A stretch of 32,957 nucleotides of DNA from Mycobacterium sp. UM_CSW (GCF_000455205.1 NZ_AUWQ01000068.1:1-32957); one strand, 5' to 3'. Shown: positions 16,094 to 24,171, counted from the stretch's first letter. Notes: generated by a model from the sequence alone, not told the origin. Numbers and translations: made by a program.

Positions 16094-16125
16094 TTGTGTA
16101 ACAGCCCAGCCCCGAGGGAGACGCA

Positions 16126-16776
16126 ATGACCGGTGCAAGCAGTGACGTCTGGGAAGTCATGGCGACCGCCCGGACGATTCGGCGGTTCACCGACGAGCCG
16201 GTCGACGATGCCACCCTCACGCGTTGCCTCGAGGCGGCCCGGTGGGCCCCGTCGGGCGCCAACGCGCAGGGCTGGCGATTCGTGGTGCTGCGCTCGCCCG
16301 AGCAACGCGCGGTCGTGGCCAAGGCGGCCGCCCATGCCCTGGAGGTGATCGAACCCGTCTACGGGATGAGCCGGCCCGCCGACGGCGACAACAGCCGCCG
16401 CGCCCGCACCTACCGCGCTACGTACGAATTGCACGATCGCGCGGGCGAGTTCACCTCGGTCCTGTTCGCGCAGCAGCACTATCCGACGGCCTCCGAGCTG
16501 CTGCTCGGCGGGTCGATCTTTCCCGCCATGCAGAACTTCCTGCTGGCCGCGCGCGCCCAAGGGTTGGGGGCATGCCTCACCAGCTGGGCCTCCTACGGCG
16601 GCGAGCGGCCGCTGCGCGAATCCATCGGCATACCCGAGGACTGGTTGGTCGCCGGCCACATCGTGGTCGGGTGGCCCAAGGGCAAGCACGGGCCGCTGCG
16701 CCGACGACCGCTTTCCGAGTTCGTCAACCTCGATCGCTGGGGCCAGCCGGCCGACGCGCTGCTGGGTGCCGGCTAG
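16126..16776 (+). CDS. Nitroreductase family FMN-dependent oxidoreductase
   Basis: 216 residues, typical length. The N-terminal ARTIRRFTDEPV segment and ARWAPSGANAQGWRF match the FMN-phosphate binding start of the family (usual form R-x-S-x-R-x-F ... PSxxNxQPW). The central GGSIFPAMQNFLLAARAQGLGACLTSW helix-strand and the C-terminal IVVGWPKGKHGPLRRRPLSEFV complete the fold. Such enzymes reduce nitro groups, quinones, enones or flavins with NAD(P)H; dehalogenases and F420-related enzymes share the fold. The ATG at 16126 has a GGGAGA site upstream. It diverges from the carboxymuconolactone decarboxylase gene and is followed by the acyl-CoA dehydrogenase pair after a gap with its own operator. 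Confidence 0.92.
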   Translation: MTGASSDVWEVMATARTIRRFTDEPVDDATLTRCLEAARWAPSGANAQGWRFVVLRSPEQRAVVAKAAAHALEVIEPVYGMSRPADGDNSRRARTYRATYELHDRAGEFTSVLFAQQHYPTASELLLGGSIFPAMQNFLLAARAQGLGACLTSWASYGGERPLRESIGIPEDWLVAGHIVVGWPKGKHGPLRRRPLSEFVNLDRWGQPADALLGAG

Positions 16777-16825
16777 GCGTTCGGACACCTCGTAGCCGGT
16801 TTTCGAGATTATTACTTCCGACAGG

Positions 16826-16840
16826 GAGAATGCTATTCTC
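16826..16840. promoter_or_regulatory. Perfect GAGAAT-N3-ATTCTC operator overlapping a -10 box
   Basis: GAGAATGCTATTCTC has six-base arms around GCT. Its TATTCT fits a -10 box for the acyl-CoA dehydrogenase pair, 33 bases before the ATG at 16873, which has its own AGGAGG site. This suits repression by a TetR-like dimer. Confidence 0.6.
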
Positions 16841-16872
16841 GCGATTGGCGGTGACGACAGGAGGCGGCCCGG

Positions 16873-17871
16873 ATGCTGTTGGAGTTCGATGCAGATCAGC
16901 GGCTGTGGCAGCAGACCGTTCGCGACGTCGTCGCCAAGCAGTGCCCGCCGTCGCTGGTGCGCAGTGTGGCTGAGGACGGCGTGGATCCGAGCCCGCTGTG
17001 GAAGTCCTACGTCGACCAGGGCTGGACGGAGCTGAACGACGCGGACAGCGCCGTGGAGCTGGCAATCGTGCTCGAGGAGTTGGGGCGCGCGACCGATCCG
17101 ACCCCGTTTCTGGCGACGATGAGCCAGTTCGCCCCGCTGGCCGAGGATCGATTCGACCCGCACGAGGCCGGAACCGCGGTGTACGGCGGGGTGTGGGCGC
17201 ACCGGGACGCCGACGGCTGGGTGCTGGACGGCACGGCGCGCCATGTTCTCGACGGCGATCGCGTCGACCGGCTGGCGGTGGTGACCGACGCCGGGGTGTT
17301 CGTCGTCGCGGCCAACCAGGTGTCGGCCCGCCGCTCGGCGGTGTTCGACCCCGTACTGCACGTCGCGGACCTTTCGTTCGGCGAAGTCCGGGTGCCCGAC
17401 AGCGCCCGGCGCGCCGTCGACGCCGAACGGGCCCAGCACGTCGCGCTGACGGGCATGGCGATCACGATGGTCGGCGCCTGCCAACGCATCCTCGACCTGG
17501 TCCTCGACCACGTCCGCAGCCGGCAGCAATTCGGGGTGCCGATCGGTTCGTTCCAGGCCGTCCAGCACAAGGCCGCCGACATGCACGTCGCGGTCGAACG
17601 CGCCCGGGCGCTGGCCTACTTCGCCGCGCTGACGATCGCGGCCGACGATCCGCGGCGCCGGCTGGCGGCCGCGATGGCCAAGGCATCCGCGGGGGAGTGC
17701 CAGTCGCTCGTATTCCGGCACGGCTTACAGCTTTTCGGCGCGATGGGCTTTACCTGGGAGAACGACCTGCAGTTCGCGCTGAAGCGGGCCAAGGCGGGCG
17801 AGCTGATGCTCGGCGGCGCGGCGCAACATCGGGCGCGGATCGCAGAGGAATACCGTGCAGCTGACTTTTGA
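16873..17871 (+). CDS. Acyl-CoA dehydrogenase, short subunit
   Basis: 332 residues, shorter than the usual 380-400 and like the short partner of mycobacterial heteromeric acyl-CoA dehydrogenases (for example FadE28 of the ChsE1-ChsE2 pair). The C-terminal helical bundle is well preserved: DHVRSRQQFGVPIGSFQAVQHKAADM carries the RxQFG motif, and GAMGFTWENDLQF is typical of the short class. The middle FAD-binding beta domain is reduced and lacks the usual T-E-P-x-A-G-S-D loop. An AGGAGG site precedes the ATG. The gene overlaps the next acyl-CoA dehydrogenase by 17 bases, so the two are translated together and probably form an alpha2beta2 enzyme that desaturates an acyl-CoA, often a ring-bearing or branched one in this group. 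Confidence 0.9.
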   Translation: MLLEFDADQRLWQQTVRDVVAKQCPPSLVRSVAEDGVDPSPLWKSYVDQGWTELNDADSAVELAIVLEELGRATDPTPFLATMSQFAPLAEDRFDPHEAGTAVYGGVWAHRDADGWVLDGTARHVLDGDRVDRLAVVTDAGVFVVAANQVSARRSAVFDPVLHVADLSFGEVRVPDSARRAVDAERAQHVALTGMAITMVGACQRILDLVLDHVRSRQQFGVPIGSFQAVQHKAADMHVAVERARALAYFAALTIAADDPRRRLAAAMAKASAGECQSLVFRHGLQLFGAMGFTWENDLQFALKRAKAGELMLGGAAQHRARIAEEYRAADF

Positions 17872-19030
17872 TCCCGACGTCGAGGCGTTCCGGGCGGAGT
17901 TCGCGGCCTTCCTCGACGAAAACCTGCCCGACGCAAGCGAAACGCTTGAGCGCCCGCGGTCGGTGTCGCACATGCCGCAGTGGGCGCGCGACTGGCAGCG
18001 GCTGCTTTTCGACAACGGCTGGCTGTTGCCCAGCCAGCCGCCGGAATTCGGTGGTCGCAACGCGACGGTGATTCAGCAGTTCGTCTACCTCGAGGAACTC
18101 AGCCGTCGCCGGATCTATCACAGCTTCAACCCGCAGGGCATGAATATCGTTGGGGCGTCCCTGCTTTCGTTCGGCAGCGACGAACAGAAGCGACGCTGGG
18201 CGGTGCCGATTCTGCGGGCCGAGATCACCGCGTCGCTCGGGATGAGCGAACCCAGCGCGGGCTCCGACCTGGCGTCGTTGCGCACCCGCGCGGTGCTGGA
18301 CGGAGATCACTTCGTGGTCAACGGGCAGAAGGTGTGGACCTCGGGCGCCCACGATGCCGACGTGCTGCTGACGTTCGTGCGCACCAATCAGGATGCGCCG
18401 AAACACAAGGGAATCAGCGCGCTGATCATCCCCACCGACACCCCGGGTCTGGTGCGCCGGCCGTTTCCCTCGATCTGCGGTGCCGACGACCTGGATTTCA
18501 ACGAGGTGTTCTTCACCGACGTGCGGGTGCCGGCCGAGAACCTGGTCGGTGAGCTCGACCAGGGCTGGCGGGTGGCCAACGGGTCGCTGGGGCACGAGCG
18601 CACGATGATGTGGTTGGGTTTCGCCGACCGACTCGACAACATGATCGACGACTTTCGCCCGAGCACCGAAGTCGAGCGCGACCAGTACGCCAGCACGATC
18701 ATGGACAAGCAGGCGCTGCGCCTGTTGGGTTCGGTTGCCCTGGCGCGTGCCTCGCGCGGCGAAGACGACGTGGCCGCGATCTCGGTGCTCAAGCTGCTCG
18801 GGTCCGAGGCCGAGCTGCGCGGCATGGAGCTCGCGCTGACGTCGGCGGGATCGGACGGGCTGATCCACCCCGGGCAGACCGGCCCGTACGCGCACATGAA
18901 CCTGGACCACTACTTCGCCAGCTGGTTCGAGCGTTATGCCCGAAGCTTTTCCGGCACCATCGCCGGCGGCACCTCGGAGATCCAGCGCAACATCATCGCG
19001 CAGCGCGTGCTCGGCCTGCCCCGCGGTTAA
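17855..19030 (+). CDS. Acyl-CoA dehydrogenase, long subunit
   Basis: 391 residues from the GTG at 17855, full family length. SLGMSEPSAGSDLASL (127-142) is the FAD-binding loop; KVWTSGAHDAD follows; the C-terminal GGTSEIQRNIIAQRVLGLPRG is the classic FAD/subunit contact. E248 in LGHERT lies where the long subunit of heteromeric mycobacterial enzymes carries its catalytic glutamate (about 241-247 in ChsE2-type proteins), so I propose it as the base that removes the alpha proton. It introduces a 2,3 double bond into an acyl-CoA and passes electrons to an electron-transfer flavoprotein. The gene ends 85 bases before a convergent esterase gene, with palindromic repeats between. Confidence 0.93.
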   Translation: MQLTFDPDVEAFRAEFAAFLDENLPDASETLERPRSVSHMPQWARDWQRLLFDNGWLLPSQPPEFGGRNATVIQQFVYLEELSRRRIYHSFNPQGMNIVGASLLSFGSDEQKRRWAVPILRAEITASLGMSEPSAGSDLASLRTRAVLDGDHFVVNGQKVWTSGAHDADVLLTFVRTNQDAPKHKGISALIIPTDTPGLVRRPFPSICGADDLDFNEVFFTDVRVPAENLVGELDQGWRVANGSLGHERTMMWLGFADRLDNMIDDFRPSTEVERDQYASTIMDKQALRLLGSVALARASRGEDDVAAISVLKLLGSEAELRGMELALTSAGSDGLIHPGQTGPYAHMNLDHYFASWFERYARSFSGTIAGGTSEIQRNIIAQRVLGLPRG

Positions 19031-19042
19031 CGCCTTAAGGTC

Positions 19043-19103
19043 GCCCAACGTCACGCTGGCGTGACGTTCGGCGTCGAGTGCCACGCTGGCGTGACGTTCG
19101 GCG
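19043..19103. terminator. Palindromic repeat between convergent genes, likely bidirectional terminator
   Basis: AACGTCACGC (19047-19056) and GCGTGACGTT (19059-19068) form a perfect 10-bp stem around TG, extended by three more pairs after one mismatch. The right part, CACGCTGGCGTGACGTTC and a few more bases, is repeated at 19052-19073 and 19082-19103, 30 bases apart. Between two converging genes it could stop transcription from both sides; it also resembles a dispersed intergenic repeat. Confidence 0.5.
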
Positions 19104-19115
19104 GGGGCTAACTCA

Positions 19116-20534
19116 CTAGCTTTGGTCGCGGCCCACCACCTCGGTGTGGTTGGGGGACGTCGTGCCGGGCAACGGGATGCGGGCCACGTCCGGGGTGCCC
19201 AGCCGACCGGCCAGCCAGGGCAACGCGGTGGCGAAAGCTGCGCTGGCGGTGGGCCAGTCGTGCCTTCCCGGCTGGGCGACCACCGCGCAGTCGATGCCAT
19301 TCGCCCGGCCGAGGCCGCACAGGGCTCCCGCTGCGGCGGCCTGGTTACCCGGGTCAGTGGCGGCGCCGCGACCGGCGACTGCCATCGCGGTGCTGTCCAC
19401 GACGGTGAGGTCGCGATGCGGCGCCGGGGCACCGCCCGACGTGATCGCGAACCAACCGGACACTCCGGTGTAGCGGCCGTGGCGGCTGATCACCGTCGTC
19501 GGGTCGAATGCCGCCCACGCGTCGGCATTTCCGCCGAACAGGCCGGCGATGGTTTGCGCCTTGCTGCCAGTGTTGGGGGTCAAGTCGCCTTCGATGTCGA
19601 CGAAGGTGCTGAACAGTGTGGGGTGCATGACGGTCAGGTCCACCGCGCAGGTCCCGCCCATCGAGAAGCCCACGATGCCCCAGCGCGACGGGTCGGGGCT
19701 GACCCCGAAATTCGAGACCATGTAGGGCACAACGTCTTTGGTGAGGTGGTCGGCCGCGTTGCCGCGGCTTCCGTTGACGCACTCGGTGTCGTTGTCGAAT
19801 GCCCCGCCCGGGTCGACGAACACCAGCACCGGTGCGTTGCCTCCATGCGCGGCAGCGAAGGCGTCGATGGTGTCCACCGCGTTCCCGGCGCGCACCCAGT
19901 CGGCGGGTGTGTTGATCATGCCGCCGATCATCATCACCGTCGGCAGCTGCGGCGGCGGAGAGCTCGAGAACCATGCGGGCGGCAGGTACACAAGTTCCTC
20001 GCGGTGCTTGAAATGCGATGCGTCGGAAGGGATCTGCACCGGCACCAGGCGGCCGCGGGATGGCCTGGCGCCGCTCGCCGCCATCGCGGTGACGGTGGCC
20101 TTGTCGGTCTGGCCGGGTAGCGGAGCGGAGGTGAGCTGGTCCCACGCGCTCTGCACCGTCTGCACGTACCCGAACCACTGGTTAAGCACTAGCAGCGAGC
20201 AGAGCACACACAGCGGCAGGCTCAGGATCGATACGGCCCGGCGCCACCAGCGCGCGCCGCGCCAGCCGAGGATCACGACGGCCGCGGCGGTTCCGGCCAA
20301 TGCGATCCACACGTACAGCGCGGACGGCGCCTGCTCGGTTGCCACACGGCCGATGTGCCAGTGCGCCCCGGCGGCAGCCACGCCGCCCGCGACGACGGCC
20401 ACGGGCAGCCAGCACAGGAGCCAACGGCGTGATCGCCACGCGATGGCGAGCCCCAGCGCGAGCGCGGTGGCGGCATCGACCGTCAACGGCAGCCAGCCGT
20501 GCATCAACGAGATGTGGTTACTCAGGAGCTGCAT
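19116..20534 (-). CDS. Membrane-anchored esterase (alpha/beta hydrolase, esterase D/antigen 85-like family)
   Basis: 472 residues; the ATG at 20534 has a GGAGGAGG site. The N-terminal third holds about four membrane helices (roughly 13-33, 40-57, 73-92 and 99-118), after which the rest should face outside. The catalytic domain starts near 160. The nucleophile elbow is GFSMGG with S291, and H425 in QPGRHDW is a good catalytic histidine. The fold and VFVDPGGAFDND/DIEGDLTPN segments fit the putative esterase family that includes antigen 85 mycolyltransferases and secreted carboxylesterases; those with N-terminal membrane helices are common in mycobacteria and poorly defined. Likely role: hydrolysis or transfer of cell-envelope acyl esters (inference). 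It is a single gene, with a long hairpin upstream. Confidence 0.9.
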   Translation of the reverse strand: MQLLSNHISLMHGWLPLTVDAATALALGLAIAWRSRRWLLCWLPVAVVAGGVAAAGAHWHIGRVATEQAPSALYVWIALAGTAAAVVILGWRGARWWRRAVSILSLPLCVLCSLLVLNQWFGYVQTVQSAWDQLTSAPLPGQTDKATVTAMAASGARPSRGRLVPVQIPSDASHFKHREELVYLPPAWFSSSPPPQLPTVMMIGGMINTPADWVRAGNAVDTIDAFAAAHGGNAPVLVFVDPGGAFDNDTECVNGSRGNAADHLTKDVVPYMVSNFGVSPDPSRWGIVGFSMGGTCAVDLTVMHPTLFSTFVDIEGDLTPNTGSKAQTIAGLFGGNADAWAAFDPTTVISRHGRYTGVSGWFAITSGGAPAPHRDLTVVDSTAMAVAGRGAATDPGNQAAAAGALCGLGRANGIDCAVVAQPGRHDWPTASAAFATALPWLAGRLGTPDVARIPLPGTTSPNHTEVVGRDQS

Positions 20535-20638
20535 CGTGATTCCTCCTCCCGGCGGCCAGCGATCGGCGCGTGTGAGAGAAGGATTAGATGTCGGCCTCTA
20601 CGAAGCCTCTACGGATTCTTGGAGCCCCGGCCCAGGCC

Positions 20639-20698
20639 GCGAGCAGACACAAAAGCCCCTCACCACGCGGCGTGTCGGGGGCTTTTGTGTCTGCTCGC
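20639..20698. terminator. Long 21-bp-stem hairpin downstream of the P450 gene
   Basis: Positions 20639-20659 and 20678-20698 are perfect reverse complements (21 bp), with an 18-base loop that can itself pair CACG with CGTG. It follows the end of the P450 gene by 22 bases and precedes the esterase gene on the same strand, so it probably ends the SDR-ferredoxin-P450 transcript. There is no T-run beyond the stem. Its perfect symmetry also suggests a mobile or dispersed intergenic repeat. Confidence 0.65.
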
Positions 20699-20720
20699 GT
20701 GGGAACGGGGTCAGGCCCAC

Positions 20721-22097
20721 CTAGTCGATGACGGCGGCTTCCTTGCGCTCGGTGATCGGCCTGGCCAGCTCCTGCTCGTCGCAGATGCGTTGCAGCTTGT
20801 CCAGCGTCTCGTCCAGGCCGGCGCCGACCCTGCGGCCGGGCGTGAAGGTGGCCGGCAGCTTCCGCATCCCCTGGATGACGCCGATGGTCTCGTAGTGGAC
20901 GGTCCCCTCGGGGTAGCACGTGTAGTCGGGCATCCGGTCCAGGACCGCGGTCAGCATGGACTTGAACACCGTGCGCGCCACGTTCGATCCGGCGCAGCGG
21001 TGAACGCCGAGCCCAAAGCTGAAGTGCCGGTTGCCTTTGCGGTCGAGGATGATGTCGTCCGGGTCGTGGAACACCGCGGGGTCGCGGTTGGCCATGGCCC
21101 ACGAAATCCACAGCCGCTCGCCCTCTTTGAAGGTGGTGCCGTCGAGTTCGACGTCATCGGAGAAGGTCCTGCCGTCGCCAGGAGCGGGGGTGAAGTAGCG
21201 CAGGAACTCTTCGGTCGCGGGATCGAGCAGCGTCTCACGCTGCTTGCTGAGCAGCTCGCGCTGATCGGGATGCTGCGAAAGCCATTCCAGCGAATGGGCC
21301 GTCAGCGCCGTGGTGGTGTCGAAGCCGCCGCCGATAATCAACCCGAGATTTCCGATGATTTCCAGGTCGGGCGCGGGCTCGCCGTCGATCCGCATTTCGA
21401 GCAGGGCATTGACCAGGCCGGGCCGCGCATTTTCGCGGATCTCGATCATGTTGTTGATCAGGTCGATCCCCATCTGCCGGTGCATCTCGGTGACCCGTTG
21501 GATGTCCGGGGAATGCTCCGGGGTGTACACCGCGGCGTGCGTCGGCTCGCTGTACATCTGCCAGTTCTTCAGCGGGATGCCCATCATCGCAAGCGTGAGC
21601 ACGGCCGGCACGATGTTGGCCAGGTCGTCGACGAAGTCGATGCGGCCTTCCTCGATCTTCTCGTCGAGGCAGGCGCGCGTCACGTCGTCGATGAACGGCT
21701 CCCAGCGCTTGACCGCGGCCGGCGACAGGTAGGGGTTGAGCACGGCGCGGTAGGTTTTGTGCTCGGGGTTGTCCATCTCCAGGATGCCGCCCCGGATGCC
21801 GTTGATGCGGCTGGCGGTCGGGATCGAAATGCCTTTGTAGCCACGGCGTTCGTTGTTCACATCGTGGTCATTTGACACCGCCGGGCAGCGGGCGAGCTCG
21901 AAGACCTCGTGGCTGCCGGCCGCCACCCAATGTCCGCCGTAGGTGTCGCTCCAGGCCATCGGGCACCGGGCGTGCATCTCCTCGGTGATGTCTTTGAACC
22001 GCGACCGGTACTCCGGGGAGTGCCGATCGAAGTGATACCGGTTCCGCTTACGGTCGCTGTCGCTGACCTGGTCATCAACGCTGTCGTCGACGCTCAA
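20721..22097 (-). CDS. Cytochrome P450
   Basis: 458 residues from a TTG at 22097 with a GGGAGA site about ten bases upstream; no better start is in frame. The I-helix is GGGFDTT (256-262), with D260 where most P450s have acid-alcohol pairs; the ExxR motif is E297-R300; the heme loop FSFGLGVHRCAG places the heme-ligating C368. Soluble, no membrane anchor, class I bacterial type. The C-terminus has an extra tail of about 25 charged residues after the last expected strand. It is the last gene of an operon with two SDRs and a ferredoxin and would use that ferredoxin (14 bases upstream) as electron donor to hydroxylate a lipophilic substrate. The CYP family number cannot be given from sequence alone. 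Confidence 0.95.
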   Translation of the reverse strand: MSVDDSVDDQVSDSDRKRNRYHFDRHSPEYRSRFKDITEEMHARCPMAWSDTYGGHWVAAGSHEVFELARCPAVSNDHDVNNERRGYKGISIPTASRINGIRGGILEMDNPEHKTYRAVLNPYLSPAAVKRWEPFIDDVTRACLDEKIEEGRIDFVDDLANIVPAVLTLAMMGIPLKNWQMYSEPTHAAVYTPEHSPDIQRVTEMHRQMGIDLINNMIEIRENARPGLVNALLEMRIDGEPAPDLEIIGNLGLIIGGGFDTTTALTAHSLEWLSQHPDQRELLSKQRETLLDPATEEFLRYFTPAPGDGRTFSDDVELDGTTFKEGERLWISWAMANRDPAVFHDPDDIILDRKGNRHFSFGLGVHRCAGSNVARTVFKSMLTAVLDRMPDYTCYPEGTVHYETIGVIQGMRKLPATFTPGRRVGAGLDETLDKLQRICDEQELARPITERKEAAVID

Positions 22098-22111
22098 GGC
22101 ACTGTCTCCCT

Positions 22112-22312
22112 TTACGTTTCATCCGTGATGATGATGGCTTGCTCCGGGCAGGAGTGGGCGGCTTCGCGGACCAGATCTTCTTTGTCGGCCGGCACCACCT
22201 CGTCGATCGCCGACGAACTGCCGTCGATGTCGCTGAGCTGGAACGAATCCGGCGCGATCATCGCGCAAAGGGTGTGGCCCTGGCAGCGTTCCGAATCGAC
22301 CCAGACCTTCAC
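22112..22312 (-). CDS. [3Fe-4S] ferredoxin, P450 redox partner
   Basis: 66 residues, GTG start with an AAGGAGA site. C10-QGHTL-C16 and C55 in HSCPEQAI give three cysteine ligands with histidine (H13) in place of the fourth, the pattern of mycobacterial [3Fe-4S] ferredoxins serving P450s. The rest is acidic, which suits docking on P450 and reductase. It lies 14 bases upstream of the P450 gene and 21 bases after the SDR, so it is certainly in the same operon. It should carry single electrons from a ferredoxin reductase to the P450. No matching reductase is encoded in this operon; the NuoF-like protein at 8326-9606 is one possible source. Confidence 0.93.
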   Translation of the reverse strand: MKVWVDSERCQGHTLCAMIAPDSFQLSDIDGSSSAIDEVVPADKEDLVREAAHSCPEQAIIITDET

Positions 22313-22333
22313 GGTGTCTCCTTGCGAGTTGTC

Positions 22334-23209
22334 TTAATTCTCGTAGTCGTACCACTTGAGGTAGCCGCCGGCATCGACGCGCAACTGCACGCCGGTGACA
22401 TAGCGCGCCTCGTCGGAGGCCAGCCACAGGACGGCGTTGCTGATGTCCTCGGGTTCGACGTAGGGGATTTTCATCGCCTGCTGCACGCCGAAAACCGGCT
22501 CGGCGTCGGCCCGCGTCGGGCGCTCCAGGTCCGGCCGGAACGAGCGGTACATCGGCTCGCTCTGCAGCATCGGGGTGTTGGTGTTGGTTGGATGGATCAC
22601 GTTGGCGCGAATGCCCAACGGCGCCAGCTCCGTTGCCAGGTCGTGAACGTAACGCGACAGCGCCCGCTTGGAGTGGATGTAAGCCATGCCGCCCGGGTCG
22701 GTGCCGGGGTTGTCCTTCTTGGCGGTGTCCATCAGCGCCGCGGTGGATCCGGTGGCGACGATCGAGGCGCCCTCGCGCAGGTGCGGCAACGCGACCTGGA
22801 TGGCGTTGATGGTGCCGATCAGGTTGGTGTTGATGACGTCGCACCACGCCTGCAGCGGCGGCCGTCCCTTCATGCCGGCGACTCCGGCCTGCGCCACGAC
22901 GATGTCGAGCCTGCCGAACTCCGCGACCCCGTGCTCCAGGGCCGCGCTCAGTTGCCCGGCGTCGCGCACGTCGGCCTGGGCGATCACCGCGCCCTGCCCG
23001 GTCTTCTCGATGAGCCGGGCGGTCTCCTCGAGGTCCTCGGGTGCCGCCATGGGGTAACCGATGGTGTCGAGGTCGCGGCACAGGTCGACGGCGATGATGT
23101 CGGCGCCCTCTTCGGCCAGCCGCACCGCGTGGCTGCGGCCCTGCCCGCGCGCCGCGCCGGTGACGAAGGCGACCTTTCCCTTGACGCGCCCTGGTGCGCC
23201 GTCTCCCAC
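22334..23209 (-). CDS. Mycofactocin-coupled SDR oxidoreductase
   Basis: 291 residues from the GTG at 23209, which has an AAGGAGAG site. The N-terminal VTGAARGQGRSHAVRLAEEGADIIAVD block (written here in part: TGAARGQGR at 17-25) is the signature of the mycofactocin-associated SDR family, which holds its NAD tightly and passes electrons to the redox cofactor mycofactocin rather than exchanging NAD. The catalytic triad is S155, Y177 and K181 (YIHSK). An insertion after the second strand, DLDTIGYPMAAPEDL, is also typical of the family. It likely oxidises a secondary alcohol. Position in the operon between an SDR and ferredoxin-P450 suggests it acts on the product of P450 hydroxylation. Confidence 0.92.
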   Translation of the reverse strand: MGDGAPGRVKGKVAFVTGAARGQGRSHAVRLAEEGADIIAVDLCRDLDTIGYPMAAPEDLEETARLIEKTGQGAVIAQADVRDAGQLSAALEHGVAEFGRLDIVVAQAGVAGMKGRPPLQAWCDVINTNLIGTINAIQVALPHLREGASIVATGSTAALMDTAKKDNPGTDPGGMAYIHSKRALSRYVHDLATELAPLGIRANVIHPTNTNTPMLQSEPMYRSFRPDLERPTRADAEPVFGVQQAMKIPYVEPEDISNAVLWLASDEARYVTGVQLRVDAGGYLKWYDYEN

Positions 23210-23232
23210 ACTCTCTCCTTTTGTGTCGATGC

Positions 23233-23934
23233 TCAGGTGTTTCGGCCGCCGTTGACGCCCAGTATCTGGCCGGTGATGTAGCCGGCCTCTTCGGAAATCA
23301 GAAAGGCGCACGCGGCCGCGATGTCTTCCGGCCTGCCCATCCGGCGCACCGGGGTCCGGGCGATGGTCGCCTCGATGTCGCCGAGGTGTCCGTGTTGTTC
23401 CGCGGCGCGCAGCATCGGGGTGTCGATGAACCCCGGCGGTACGGCGTTCACGGTGATGCCGTTGGGCCCGTATTCGAGGGCCAGCGACTTGGTGAGGCCG
23501 TTGACCGCGGACTTGGCGGCGACGTAGTGGCTCATGTAGGGCGCACCGGAATGCGTGCTCGACGACGAGATGTTGACGATCCGTCCCCACCCGGCCTCGA
23601 CCATGTCGGGCAGCACCGCCTGGGTCACGTGAAAGACGCCGTTGAGGTTGACGTCGACCACCCGCCGCCACTCCTCGAAGGTGATGTTGGTGAAGCGCTT
23701 GAAGCCGTCCAGCCCGGCGGCGTTGACCAGGACCGTCACGGGCCCCAATTGGGCTCGGATGGCCGCCAGCGCGGCATCCACCTGCGGCCGGTCCGTGACG
23801 TCGGCGGTGAAAGCGAAATCGGCTTCCGACGGCCTGAGGTCGATCGTGGCGACATCAAGACCGTCGGCGCGCAGGCGCTGCGCGACCGCTTGACCGATGC
23901 CGGATCCGCCGCCGGTGACCACCGCGGTCTTCAC
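23233..23934 (-). CDS. FabG-like short-chain dehydrogenase
   Basis: 233 residues, GTG start at 23934, a compact classical SDR. TGGGSGIG (7-14) binds the nucleotide; the NAAG motif (71-74) is present; catalytic residues are a serine in the run S123-S126, Y137 and K141 (YVAAK). The C-terminal VNGGRNT ends like FabG proteins. The DLRP segment after strand 2 suggests NAD rather than NADP. It oxidises a hydroxyl or reduces a ketone, possibly a 3-hydroxyacyl thioester or an alcohol intermediate. It is the first gene of the operon with the mycofactocin-type SDR (23 bases downstream), ferredoxin and P450, and its promoter region is shared with the divergent aldehyde dehydrogenase. Confidence 0.92.
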   Translation of the reverse strand: MKTAVVTGGGSGIGQAVAQRLRADGLDVATIDLRPSEADFAFTADVTDRPQVDAALAAIRAQLGPVTVLVNAAGLDGFKRFTNITFEEWRRVVDVNLNGVFHVTQAVLPDMVEAGWGRIVNISSSSTHSGAPYMSHYVAAKSAVNGLTKSLALEYGPNGITVNAVPPGFIDTPMLRAAEQHGHLGDIEATIARTPVRRMGRPEDIAAACAFLISEEAGYITGQILGVNGGRNT

Positions 23935-23994
23935 GTCGAGACCTCATCTCCAAATGGGCTCGTCTCAGCCACAAAGAATCTCCCTTACAATTAT

Positions 23995-24009
23995 GAGAAC
24001 CTTACTCTC
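23995..24009. promoter_or_regulatory. Degenerate GAGAAT-N3-ATTCTC operator near the SDR/P450 operon
   Basis: GAGAACCTTACTCTC keeps the outer GAGAA and CTC and matches the perfect site at 11 of 15 positions. It lies 61 bases upstream of the first SDR gene, next to a minus-strand CATAAT that could be its -10 box. Confidence 0.4.
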
Positions 24010-24171
24010 GGCGCGAAGCGGCGTGCAACATGGTCGTGAAACCGCGCGCGGCCTGCGCCAAGTGGCCCGTTACCCGGACATGTGCGCAATAACGCCGCTG
24101 GTCGGCGGCCTGGTCCCATTCCTGAGACTTTCTTGAATTATCGAGACCCGAATGTAAGATTCGCCGGGGAA

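Noticed and set aside
15691-17721. A 676-codon minus-strand open frame
   Set aside because: It runs antisense across the nitroreductase and first acyl-CoA dehydrogenase and overlaps the carboxymuconolactone decarboxylase gene in another frame. Product is low-complexity, with no motif.
17750-19432. A 560-codon minus-strand open frame
   Set aside because: Antisense to the long acyl-CoA dehydrogenase and the end of the esterase region; product is His/Arg/Gly-rich with no domain.
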